Shown here: positions 22,453 to 31,575 of the stretch, in pieces
How the letters are laid out: each line of letters opens with the position of its first letter
How positions within the stretch are numbered: position 1 is the stretch's first letter
Assembly (NCBI GenBank): GCA_014529385.2
Contig: CM043942.1
Coordinates: 3,268,501 to 3,328,500, forward strand
Direction of reading: 5' to 3'
DNA length: 60,000 nucleotides
DNA from: Adiantum capillus-veneris
Lineage: Eukaryota > Streptophyta > Polypodiopsida > Polypodiales > Pteridaceae
Notes under the pieces: model-generated
Told to the model about the DNA's origin: nothing
Database searches by the model: none
Seen by the model: the letters and a program-made list of their open reading frames with translations, nothing else
Translations under genes and position numbers: made by a program

Positions 22453-22506
<54 letters not shown>

Positions 22507-22553
22507 TAGAAAGAGAGAAGGGGATTGAGACTCTTCTTTTGGTGTACAGTGAG

Positions 22554-23189
22554 ATGTCTAGAACAAAAGCCACTGCAAGGAAGGCAGGCAAGGGACCAGG
22601 ATTAACATCTAAAGCAAGTAGCAGATCTGCAACCCCAAAGAAAAGACCTGGAAAACCAAATAAAATTCTGAAAGGGCCAAGGATGAAGAAGCTGCAAACC
22701 TGCATGGGACTTTTCAGAGAAATTAGAAAGGCACAAAAATGTGTAGATTTATGCATACCAAAGCTGCCCTTCCAGAGGATGGTGAGGTCCATATGTGATG
22801 AAGCTACCTGGGGCACCAAAAGGTGGAAGGTGGTGGCATTAATGGCTCTACAGGAAGCAGCAGAGGACTTCCTACTGGATTACTTCAGTGACATGACCAT
22901 TGTTGCAGCCCATGCCCACAGGGTTGCTATAATGGACAAAGATAGTGAGACACTGAAAAGAATAAGATGGAGGTATGGCAAACTACTGGTCCCCAATGTC
23001 TGCAAGGATAAGAAAATGAGGGAAATTTTGTTATACCCCCCGGAGCTAGTGCCACAACTCACAGTTGTAGATGTCACACATGATGTGAATACAAGGGCAA
23101 GGGCAGAGACTATTGCTCGCCAAACAGAGGACATGAGGGAAGCAGAGCTTAAGGAGAAAGCAAAAGTAGCAGTGGAGTCCCAGAGGTAA
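22554..23189 (+). CDS. Histone H3-like protein with cenH3-like features, transposon-encoded
   Basis: 211 residues from ATG 22554 to TAA 23187-23189. The tail starts MSRTKATARK, matching the canonical H3 start with the K4 and K9 positions kept and S10 replaced by alanine. A Lys/Pro/Ser-rich stretch follows, then the histone fold: FREIRKAQK (alpha-N), LCIPKLPFQRMVRSI (alpha-1), a loop 1 about one residue longer than H3 with tryptophan (W91) where H3 has phenylalanine, ALMALQEAAEDFLLDYFSD (alpha-2), AHAHRVAIM, and DKDSETLKRIRWRYG (alpha-3). The longer loop with W and the AAED alpha-2 are traits of centromeric H3 variants. About 68 C-terminal residues (144-211), basic and helical, have no H3 counterpart. 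The frame stays open after the TAA and leads into the protease, so the TAA may be a nonsense mutation in one fused gene. It sits inside the TIR element, directly after an (AG)n leader tract. Likely role: nucleosome assembly on element or centromeric DNA; this is inference. Confidence 0.85.
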   Translation: MSRTKATARKAGKGPGLTSKASSRSATPKKRPGKPNKILKGPRMKKLQTCMGLFREIRKAQKCVDLCIPKLPFQRMVRSICDEATWGTKRWKVVALMALQEAAEDFLLDYFSDMTIVAAHAHRVAIMDKDSETLKRIRWRYGKLLVPNVCKDKKMREILLYPPELVPQLTVVDVTHDVNTRARAETIARQTEDMREAELKEKAKVAVESQR

Positions 23190-24699
23190 ACAGAGTGCAA
23201 TGTGACCCTGTCTATAGAGGCAAGCAATCAAGAAACTCTACTTTCAATGAAGAATGGTTTGCTTGCAGAGATACCATTTGTAGATGGAGCCAGAAAGCTA
23301 GCTCTGGAAAAAGTGGACATTAATTTATTGCAGAATCCAGATGCTCAGATTTCAGACACAATTATCTATGCTTGTCTTAAGTAAGTGTTACTATCTTGCT
23401 AGCTTTGAAAACTCAGATAATAGGTTTGCTAACTCAGGTAGAGTCTCTGCAGCCTGAGCAAAAGTCAACTCCCAGTGCACACTCACACAGAGGTGTTTCT
23501 CCTTGATCCACAAATGTCAGTAATTATTAGACAAAAGAACAGTCCATCTGGGACCTTTGAGAGTTGGTTTCTGCACTGTGCTATGCTGGAAGTTACTGTG
23601 ATCATCTTTCCATATGAGAACAACCATCACTGGAGTCTCATATGCCTTGATGTTGACCAACCAGCAGTGTGGGTGTTCAATTCAATAAAAGGAACCCACC
23701 CTGAAATTAGGCTGTAAGTGTTTTGTATCAGAAAGTGTTTCTTATAGATATCCATGTAAATTTGAAGCCTCATGCTAACATCTTGACATTGCTTTGTGCA
23801 GTTGTATAAAGAGGTTGTTGCTTGCCTATGGCAAGCTATGTGGAAGGTATGAACTATACAAGGCCCCAATCAAAGAAGTACCTGTCCCAAATCAAACCGA
23901 TGGGAATTCTTGCGGCTGGAGATGTCTTCTCCATGCAGAATATGTCCTGCAAAGCTACTTTGCATTAAAACCTTTCATGACTAAGGTACCCATTTGGCAA
24001 TGCATTCAGTTAGTTTTGGTTTAGTCTATAAAAGAATTCTCACCATGTGGTCTTTCAATTTTGCAGAGTGCTTTAAAAAACTACACATATGATTATTTGC
24101 AAAGATACCGGGTAAGTTTTATACAGCACCTGCTTACTATGTCTAGCCCTAGAGAGTTTGAAGATAGCGGCTTGGATGAGCTCACTATTGATCTTACAAA
24201 ACATGACGTGCCACCACGACAAACCCCTACATCCGATACAGTGGAATCACAACGGGCCGAGGGGGTCATATCAGCAGAAGATGAAAGAGCCGAGGATGAG
24301 GAAAGGTCAAATGAGCATATGGAAGGTGCTAAGGTACAACCGGAGGAGACAATGAAAGAGCCAAGTCAGCCAATGGAGGAGCCAAAAGAGCCTATGGCTG
24401 AAACCCAAGATGAGGAAAGCAGGCCTATAGATGAGCAAAAAGATATGGATGAGGAAAGCAGGCCTAGGGATGAGCAAAATGATATGGATCAGGCAAGGAT
24501 GTATGAGGCAAGCCGATCAACCGAGGGAGATGAAAAGACCTTGGAAGAAACCTTGAATGAGGCAGAAAGAGCCATGGGGGAGACCCCTGATGAAGATGTG
24601 AATGATGACTATGAAGATAAAGCGGAGGAGAGCAACAACGACATGAACACTATAGAGACCCAGTATGGACCCTTGCTACCTGTAGATACGGTTGTTTCG
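23190..24699 (+). pseudogene. Ulp1/SENP-like C48 cysteine protease module and acidic linker
   Basis: Continues the histone-like frame past its TAA. Exons end at 23380, then 23453-23713, 23802-23985 and 24067-24699, all with GT-AG borders and matching phases. Counting the TAA as one residue, the protease core spans about 300-410. It shows ENNHHWSLICLDVD (H335), VWVFNSI (N352, where Ulp1 family members normally have Asp) and NQTDGNSCGW (Q394, C400). This is the His-Asp/Asn-Gln-Cys layout of Ulp1/adenain proteases, which remove SUMO or similar tags. The Asp-to-Asn change may weaken activity, although papain-type enzymes use Asn. Residues about 445-635 are a highly acidic Glu/Asp/Met-rich linker with repeats (EESRPIDEQKDMD and EESRPRDEQNDMD). 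The last exon border joins straight into the phosphatase. Confidence 0.72.
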
Positions 24700-24771
24700 G
24701 TAATGTCTATTCAAGTATGGAAAAATATGTTCAGCTTCTAACTACTTATATGTACTTGTCAACTTTTACAG

Positions 24772-25335
24772 AGGTTGATTATCTTGGACGTCAATGGATT
24801 GCTGCTGATGCGGGTGCCTCTCGGTGACAGAGGACCCTTTGAGGATTTGCAAACGTTTCGGATGGGAACTTGTCGAGTCGTAGTTCGTCCAAGAACCAAG
24901 GAATTTATTCAGTTTCTTCTTCCACGCTTCAGAGTTGCCATATGGTCTTCAATGCAAAGGCAAAACTTGTCGCCACTAGTTGCAATAGTTTGCAGTGTAT
25001 GCCAAGCTCACACGTCAGATTTTGCCTTTTTGTATGATCAAAGAAAATGCGTTACCGTTGAGGGCCACTACCACCCTAAAAAACCAGGCTTACCTCTTTT
25101 GTACAAACCGTTTAGCCAAATCGGTGTACCCTTTGATGCAACTAATACACTACTAATTGATGATACTCCTGAAAAGGGAGAACTAAATCCGCCGGGAACA
25201 ACTGTCTCACCACCTTCTTTCGAGGGGCATTCCTTCGATTTTTACCTTGAAGACATTCTGATTCCATACTTACAGAAATTGTATCTCAGTCCATTGTTCA
25301 CGGACGAGTTTGTACTTTCTAATGAATTAAGATGA
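24772..25335 (+). CDS. NIF/FCP1-like HAD phosphatase module, last exon of the fused gene
   Basis: Final exon: acceptor AG at 24770-24771, stop at 25333-25335. The donor after GTTGTTTCG (24699) joins in phase to give VVS-RLIILDVNGLL. Motifs in order: LDVNGLL (HAD motif I, nucleophile D641; the second Asp is Asn, as in plant NIF-domain proteins with a D-x-N motif), VVVRPRTKEFIQF, VAIWSSM (motif II) and LLIDDTPEKGELNPPGT (DD at about 765-766). About 187 residues, the usual length of an NIF domain. Known members dephosphorylate phosphoserine on substrates such as the RNA polymerase II tail; the substrate here is unknown, and the Asn may alter or abolish catalysis. It looks captured from a host gene. 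Confidence 0.75.
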   Translation, partial: RLIILDVNGLLLMRVPLGDRGPFEDLQTFRMGTCRVVVRPRTKEFIQFLLPRFRVAIWSSMQRQNLSPLVAIVCSVCQAHTSDFAFLYDQRKCVTVEGHYHPKKPGLPLLYKPFSQIGVPFDATNTLLIDDTPEKGELNPPGTTVSPPSFEGHSFDFYLEDILIPYLQKLYLSPLFTDEFVLSNELR

Positions 25336-25362
25336 TTCTTATATCATGTCTTTGTCTTGTCT

Positions 25363-25466
<104 letters not shown>

Positions 25467-25585
25467 ACATGGTAAAGAAATGTATTTCAAGCACACTTTT
25501 TCACAGGGCACAATTGAAAAATGAGATCAATAAACTTCATGTCTTGAAAATCATTTGTATACACTTGGGTTCACAAGAATATCTG

Positions 25586-27006
25586 TTACATTGACACTAC
25601 TTCAACCCGACCATCCAACTCTTTGCACAAAATATCTTTTTCCCTTCGCCGCATCACCTTGCGGCCAGCTAGGAAAAAGGAAAAATCTGATAGGTCCTTG
25701 TCCATTGACTCTTCAATGATGTCATTTCGCAAATGCTGAAGACTGCATAGCTCCCTTATTGTAACCACCAATAGTAGGCCATGCTCTTTATCAATCACTT
25801 CCACATCCACAGTAGGATTATCTTCCAAACCTGCACAAACCTGGTCCATAGGAATGTACTTACCGTTTAGCATTTGTGATCGCATATACCAAAATGAGAG
25901 TAACAGTGATTGGCTTGCAATCATGTACTTGACAACTAGAGTATCAAGCACGACCTCGCACCGTAAACCAATCTCTTCCTTTGCATACCATCCTTTGTCA
26001 AGAAGTTTGTCATAGGATGACTGCTGAAATGACTGGCACATGAACATAGTTTTTGTAACTCGGATGTTGTAGCTATGAAACAGCTCTATGAAGAGTGCAA
26101 CAGGACAAAAGTTTGCAATTCTAACCAGTTTGGTAGGAATAGAGCTACGTAGAGACCTTTGTATATCCTTATAGAGCTTACTTCGCATTGCCTCCACCAT
26201 TGTTTCCTCGAGAACTGGCCAGTCCACAGTGTTCCAATCGGTTGGTAGAGGCACTTTCACCAACATGCCATTCTTATTCCCTGAGCTGAGTTGGTAAAAG
26301 TGGTCATAAAAAAAGATTCCTTCATCAGCCAGTCTTTTGATGCTCCTCTCTGAGTACTGTAGAGAACCAATGTGGGCATGAACAACATGGAAGAGGCCTA
26401 TTATGCACCCCACAGGCTCCCATTGCTCATAAGAAGAGGGATAAACATCTGCAATATATATAAGAAGAGTTAAACTAAGAGTATCAATAAGTACAAATGA
26501 AAAATCTAATGTAATTGAGCTGTGAAGAATGGAGACGTTACTCATAACAAGCGGGAGAAACATTGCAAAATATATAAGAAAAGTTATAATGAGAGTATCA
26601 GTAAGTTCACATGTCAAGAGTACTTACAATTGCAACGTGGTTGATGTATATCTGATACATTTCCACCATTTGCTATCACCTCTGGATGGGTAAACACATG
26701 CTGAACAAGAACTTCCTTTACAGATCTTTTGCTGATTTCAATTTTGAAATCCAACACCCTGGCCTTCCATGCTGAGCGGTAAACGTTGATACCACTAGAC
26801 CTCTTGGGTCTTCTTGGTTGCATGAGGACCCATGAACCTTTGTTTATCCTTTGTCCAACCCATTGGTTCTCTGCACTTATTGAAGCTGGTATTGTAATTG
26901 AGGATATGCTACTACTTGGCCTTCTAGGCAAAGTGCAGTTGTTGGTTGTTGGTGTGAGAGACAGTAAACACCTGGAGGCTCTTGGGCGAGAAGACGTGGA
27001 CGCCAT
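25586..27006 (-). CDS. Unrecognised transposon gene 2 (two exons, intact, 413 aa)
   Basis: Minus strand: exon 1 27006-26628 from ATG, donor GTAAGT, intron of 179 bases, acceptor TATATTGCAG, exon 2 26448-25586. The two exons total 1242 bases, exactly 414 codons with the stop, and there is no internal stop. The N-terminal 45 residues are Ser/Thr/Arg/Pro-rich. A basic middle follows (WVLMQPRRPKRSSG), then a globular part with YEQWEPVGCIIGLFHVVHAH, WPVLEETMVEAMRSKLYKDI and a hydrophobic MIASQSLLLSFWYM stretch. The C-terminus is charged (RKVMRRREKDILCKELDGR). I recognise no family. It lies next to the right inverted repeat and is the only gene of the element without a visible lesion, so it may be under constraint or young. 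Confidence 0.6.
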
Positions 27007-27327
27007 AGCTCTCAGAGAAAAGCTTTAGTGGAGGGAGATTCACTTTGAAAGCATTCTAATGGAGGGAAAGTGTTTTAGAATTCCAATATCTTGTGTGGGC
27101 TTAATGGTCACCCTCCAGTACGTTAATGACCATAAGAGAATATCAGAAGTGGGACCACATGCAAGCACCTAAAAGCTCGGTAAAAGGAAGGAAATTACTA
27201 TGCTACAATCCTAGTTTCGTGAAAGTTTTATGCTATTTTCCTATTTTTTGAGTCTTTCCACGTACTTTCCTACGTAACGTAGCCTTCATGCTCATTGGAC
27301 GCGCTCTATTTTTCTCTTTCTTCATAT
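27007..27327. other. Right subterminal region of the TIR element
   Basis: Gap between the start of the minus-strand gene and the right inverted repeat. It would hold that gene's promoter and leader. No clear repeats or TATA box seen. Confidence 0.5.
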
Positions 27328-27360
27328 GGCCCTCCAAATGACCTCTGAAATTTCCTAATG
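27328..27360 (-). repeat. Right terminal inverted repeat
   Basis: Reads, as reverse complement, CATTAGGAAATTTCAGAGGT and continues to GGGCC. It differs from the left repeat at two of 33 positions. Base 27361 resumes tandem unit B. Confidence 0.9.
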
Positions 27361-27727
27361 TTTCACAGTGTTCCTACCACCTACGTGATGTGAAACAAAA
27401 AGCACTTTTTATGTACATACGTGACCATAAACACATTGTTCGCATAAATCATGCTAAACATGGTGAAATAAGCATGGAGCAACTTAATACACACTTGTAA
27501 AGTCCATACATGCACTCGTATATGAAAAGAAACCATCAAGAGGATAACTACTCTGAAAAACAACGTAGAGAGAGAGAGAGATGATGGATATGGAGTTTAG
27601 ATCTTCTTACCGTGCTTTAGGATTGATTAGGGTTGTCAAAAGGCTTCTCCCTTTGCTGCAAGAGAACGATGATGTGAGCTATGTAGAGGTTTTCACTATG
27701 TAAGCCGTCGGAGTGTGCAGGTAGACT
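27361..27727. repeat. Tandem unit B, right part
   Basis: Continues unit B from TTTCACAGTGTTCCTACC, with the same blocks as unit A (AGCACTTTTTATGT, TAAACATGGTGAAATAAGCA), a short (AG)n and the 40-codon open frame. Confidence 0.9.
27581..27703 (+). CDS. Conserved 40-codon small open frame in tandem unit B
   Basis: Same start (ATG ATG after AG repeats), same length and same stop position as the frame in unit A. It keeps EFRSSYRALGLIR, KRLLPLLQE and DDVSYVEVF, with changes at only a few residues. Unit C keeps the start but loses the frame. Function unknown; see unit A. Confidence 0.4.
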   Translation: MMDMEFRSSYRALGLIRVVKRLLPLLQENDDVSYVEVFTM

Positions 27728-28189
27728 GAGCCCTAAAAACATTTATCATCAAGTTTAGTCAAGTTTTCTAGTTGTCTAAGTGGGTTTCTCATTCGATGAA
27801 TCTATTTAGTGGTTCTCCAAGAGCCTAGGGTCCAAAAATTTGACTCAGTGCAGTGGCCAGCAAGCTGTTTTTCTTACCATAACCTTAGTTCCTGCATGAT
27901 TTTCATGTGAGACCCAGAGGGAAAATGTTCTAATGATGTGTTTTGTGTGTGGTTTACAGGGTTCGAGATGATTCATAACAGTTTGTGATTTCACAGTGTT
28001 CCTACCGCCTATGTGACGTGAAACAAAGTGCTTTTATGTACACACGTGACCATAAACACATTGTGTGCATAAATCAATGTACTAAACATGGTGAAATAAG
28101 CATGGAGCAACTTAATACACACTTGTAAAGTCCATACATGCACCCATTTATGAAAAGAAACCATCGAGAGGGTAGCTACTCAGAAAAAT

Positions 28190-28192
<3 letters not shown>
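27728..28192. repeat. Tandem unit C, left part
   Basis: Third tandem unit, starting with the unit's CCTAAAAACATTTATCATCAA block. It ends in an (AC)n tract (28193-28220) where the minus-strand LINE is inserted, and resumes after a second (AC)n tract (33706-33738). Confidence 0.88.
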
Positions 28193-28225
<33 letters not shown>

Positions 28226-28235
28226 TCTATTATCG

Positions 28236-28698
28236 TCCTCGGAGGTCAAATATGACCTATGGGACCAAATGAATATGTCACGTGGTGTGAGTGGAGTTCA
28301 TAAATGACTCTTGATGCTCAAAAATGGCTGAAATGGGCGTCGCAATAGAGTCCACATCGTGGTTGGGAGAGGAAGGTATGTAGGGAGAGCTCATGGCTGA
28401 ATATATGAAAAAAAGAGAACCTAATGTGGTCAAAAGCTGAGCACTCAAGTAGTGTGTGGTACTCACTCTCTCGCACTCGACGAGGGCATAAGGTGCAAAG
28501 TCGATGAGACTCCTCGCCAGTGCCCCAACATCCTGTCTCGCAGCGTAGAGAATGGGAGCTAAGGCGAATGGGGGGATCGCACTCAACGGGATGGGCTCAA
28601 GGATGTAGGGATGGGTTCGGTTACCTTGTTCAGAGAAGAAGAGAGATTTGTCGTTTGGGGCAACGTGTTGGTTGAAGCGAGAACCTCTGGATTTCTCC
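28236..28698 (-). pseudogene. LINE copy 2 ORF2, C-terminal piece
   Basis: Downstream fragment of ORF2, matching the last about 150 residues of copy 1, including an altered Cys/His region (STTHYLSAQLL matches SEYHTLLEC poorly). It is cut off from the rest by the CACTA insertion and diverged, so it cannot be functional. Confidence 0.7.
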
Positions 28699-28739
28699 CA
28701 CTACAACAAAAAAACGTGTTATCAACGCAGATATCGACG

Positions 28740-28822
28740 TGGCCCATCGCTATGCGCGTCGCTATGAAACCAGTCGCGCATAGCGACGCAGATAGCGACG
28801 TGCATAGCGACGCACATAGCAG
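28740..28822. repeat. Left subterminal repeats of the CACTA element
   Basis: Clustered short motifs in both orientations: GATATCGACG, TCGCTATGCGCGTCGCTATG, CATAGCGACGCAGATAGCGA and CATAGCGACGCACATAGC. Likely transposase-binding repeats. Confidence 0.65.
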
Positions 28823-28829
28823 AAAAAAA

Positions 28830-28919
28830 TTTCTTGGGCAGAGGGCAGGTAGCCTGGCCTGTGCCCAGTTAAAAGATGGACACAGCCACAGCCAGACTTC
28901 CTGCCCTCTGCCCAAGAAA
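28830..28919. repeat. Hairpin with 20-bp perfect arms
   Basis: Left arm 28830-28849 begins TTTCTTGGGCAGAGG; right arm 28900-28919 is its exact reverse complement. The loop is 50 bases. It lies inside the CACTA element next to the subterminal repeats. A transcript would fold into a small-RNA-precursor-like stem, but there is no evidence of processing. Confidence 0.75.
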
Positions 28920-29098
28920 GCGAGCAGCACCAAAATATCAACCATGCTCCCGCGCGCAGAAATTTCGGCAGAGTTCCCTTTGTTTTTACATAAAATTTAA
29001 AAAAAAAACCATATCATGTATACGCCTCCTACATGCTATCCATGTAGGATCTCACATGAGATTTAAGGCCAATGAAAGACAACCATACCAACTGAAAA

Positions 29099-29300
29099 GC
29101 ATAACCATAACGAACCATAACCATAACTTAAAATCATAACCATAACTTAAAACCATAACCGGCTATAACCACTTTGATCAAAACCATAATGCAGATAACC
29201 ATAACCATAAACAAAATTAACAATAACCATAAGCATAACCAGAAAGAGAAACAATAATTGTCTATACAATGACAATGACAATAATCATAACCATAAGGGA
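29099..29300. repeat. AACCATA-type short degenerate repeat
   Basis: Irregular repetition of ACCATAACC and CATAACTTAAA words over about 200 bases. It is not telomere repeat. No function evident. Confidence 0.6.
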
Positions 29301-29513
29301 AACAATAATTGTCTGAACACTAACTGTTTTTACAAAAAAGAGACACAGAAGCGTGTCTGTGTCTCACAAAGCATATAGATGAAATCTGGTCCACTAATGA
29401 CTAGGCGTCGCAACCTGCACATAGGACAACTCACAAAATTAGTATTGATATTACTTCACATATACTGACTTAATTAAATCAACTCACACATATTAACGTC
29501 TCACCTCAAGTGA

Positions 29514-30058
29514 TCAGCGAGACTGTAAGGCCTCCCAGTCTACAGGCTCTCCTGAAGCTTCAAGATCATTCAGTACTTCATAGATACCTCTGCGATATCC
29601 ATCTGACTCCTCCTCGCGTGATGGAGCTCGATGCATTGCAAGATTCTGCGTTTATACAAAAATCAAAGTAATAAGAATACATGATTCATCGCGTTTTAAA
29701 AAAAGCCATAGTTAAGATTGGATTAGAAACTCACAAACTCATAGCGAAAGGTGTCAAAGCCTCCGCTGCCAAGATGAGATGTCCCCCTAGTCATCTGTCG
29801 TTCCATCCGTGGCTCTATATTGGTTAGACCTTCACGCATAATCTTTTTTCTCTCTCTCTCAGATGTAGGTGCTATGTCACGGAAATCAATGCCCGTTCCG
29901 TAGAAGTCGTATCGCAGATTCTGTACGGTTTCTCTAGCAAACTCTCCGTACTTGTGCACATGCTCACTACATATCCTACGCTTGCGCAGGATTTCATACT
30001 TGCAGAGCGTGCACGAGCATGCAATCTTTTCCTCCATGTTAGTTGATGACGTTGCCAT
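29514..30058 (-). CDS. Short CACTA gene resembling a transposase-associated domain
   Basis: Minus strand: exon 1 30058-29735 from ATG, exon 2 29645-29514, GT-AG borders, phase 0, 151 residues. Near the start is CSCTLCKYEILRKRRICSEH followed by VHKYGEF, a C-x-C-x2-C...H pattern like the N-terminal transposase-associated domain of plant CACTA (TNP2-type) proteins. The C-terminal part (REEESDGYRRGIYEVLNDLE) is acidic. The catalytic domain is absent, so this would be a truncated or accessory element protein. The family call is by pattern only. Confidence 0.5.
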
Positions 30059-30456
30059 CTACAATGATTATGAATGTTGTTTTAATATATATATATATAT
30101 ATATACTCCTCACAATGTAAACTACCTCGTTTTTCTCTAATCTTGCCCAATCTCCGTACACCTCGGTCCAGAGGCGTACGGAGATCAGGACCACCGGGTC
30201 AAAATCTCATCTTTATTGGTCAAATCCTATATGGGTAGACACATACGTGCACTCCTAGGTGTACATGGCAATGCATGTAGCAGGCAAAACCCCTTTGCCT
30301 CTTTTAGTTCCATAGTTTCTTCTCTGTCTACGTACCCTATCTCTCGTTCTTTCTCTCTCGATCTCGCTCTCGCTATCTCTCTTTCTCTATTTTCCTACCT
30401 CTCTCTATTTCTCTATTTTCCTATTTCTCTGCCATAACTCCTGGAGCTCCACTTCC

Positions 30457-30461
<5 letters not shown>

Positions 30462-30525
<64 letters not shown>

Positions 30526-30551
30526 ACTCTCTTTCTCTATCTCTCTATTTC

Positions 30552-30633
<82 letters not shown>
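30462..30633. repeat. (CT)n and (TA)n microsatellites in the CACTA element
   Basis: (CT)n about 30462-30500, (TA)n to 30524, then (CT)n 30557-30633. Confidence 0.95.
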
Positions 30634-30637
<4 letters not shown>

Positions 30638-30639
30638 CC

Positions 30640-30985
30640 CTATCTCTCTAATGATCGAACGAGCAACTGATCTAGGGAGATCTAGATGCCCACGACTGCG
30701 GAGGACTACACAACATCGATAGAGGCTGCATCAGAGGATCTAGCTAGGTCACTTTGGCTCGACATGCACAACGTCCGATCAGAGTACTGACCATGGAGGA
30801 GATCTACCTATCCCAACTAGCTCGTTTCGCCGTTTAGTCCACATCCAGCAGTTTAGGATTCCATCATATTTTATTTTGTCATCTTCTTACTCTGACTTTG
30901 TATCAGATCCATCACATTGTAACTTTCTTGTCTCATGTCTCATAGGTCACTTTGGCCTTTCGAAGACGTTAATATAACATTTCAT
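30640..30985 (+). other. Possible short retroelement fragment with LINE-like 3' end
   Basis: Ends TCATAGGTCACTTTGGCCTT, then CGAAGACGTTAATATAA, which parallels the 3' terminus of the two LINE copies (CATAGGTCATATTTGACCTC, then CGAGGACGATAATA), and is followed by a low-complexity ATTTCATTTC tail. The upstream 300 bases are not ORF2. This could be a SINE-like partner or a third, very short LINE copy. Confidence 0.35.
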
Positions 30986-31040
30986 TTCATTTCTCTCTTT
31001 AATTTTTTTTTCTTTAGTTTTAATTTCCTAAGCATACATT

Positions 31041-31043
<3 letters not shown>

Positions 31044-31129
<86 letters not shown>

Positions 31130-31145
31130 TACACACACACACACT

Positions 31146-31228
<83 letters not shown>
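31044..31228. repeat. (CT)n tracts with short (AC)n
   Basis: Long (CT)n runs broken by short (AC)n at about 31130-31144 and after 31228, within the CACTA element. The open Arg-Glu and Ser-Leu frames across it are repeat translations. Confidence 0.95.
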
Positions 31229-31232
<4 letters not shown>

Positions 31233-31409
31233 CACACACACACGATGTAGAGGTAGAGAGAGAGGGAGAGAGAGAGAGAGAGAGCAAGAGAGAGGGGTTG
31301 GGGAGGGTGTAGATGGACATAATACCTGCGCAGCAGGTTTCGGCCAAGACCTGAGTAGACGAAAATGGCCCTTGCGCGCGGGTTTCGCTTTTTTCCCCCA
31401 ATTTTTTTG

Positions 31410-31575
31410 GCGTCGATATACGCGTCGCTATACGCGTGGAAAATAAAGCCTTTCCACGCGTATATCGACGCACATTGTGACGTGTATACCGACGCGTATA
31501 GAGATGCCCGCTAATGTCGTCGATATACGCGTGGAAAGGCAGGGCCGTCGATATAGGTGCGTCGATATCTTCATT
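31410..31575. repeat. Right subterminal repeats of the CACTA element
   Basis: Multiple copies of TCGATATACGCGTCGCTATA, ACGCGTGGAAA, TATATCGACGC and GTCGATATAGGTGCG in both orientations. They match in style the left-end cluster. Confidence 0.7.

Larger units (their letters stand above)
20634..22502. repeat. Microsatellite block with four GC-rich hairpins
   Basis: Long pure or near-pure tracts: (CT)n at 20634-20699, 20728-20809, 21404-21555, 22104-22177 and 22400-22429; (AC)n-rich at 21898-22103; (AG)n at 22253-22303 and 22452-22502. Between them lie four short imperfect palindromes (listed separately). No gene is supported; the long Ser-Leu, Arg-Glu and Thr-His open frames are translations of the repeats. 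Confidence 0.9.

Noticed and set aside
22554-23189. Histone as a normal host H3 gene next to a transposon
   Set aside because: It lies between exact inverted repeats whose flanks rejoin to an empty site, has introns and an unusual C-terminus, and its frame leads into the protease; a host gene trapped by chance remains possible but is less likely.
29099-29300. Telomere-like repeat
   Set aside because: The words are irregular ACCATAACC types, not the plant telomere heptamer.
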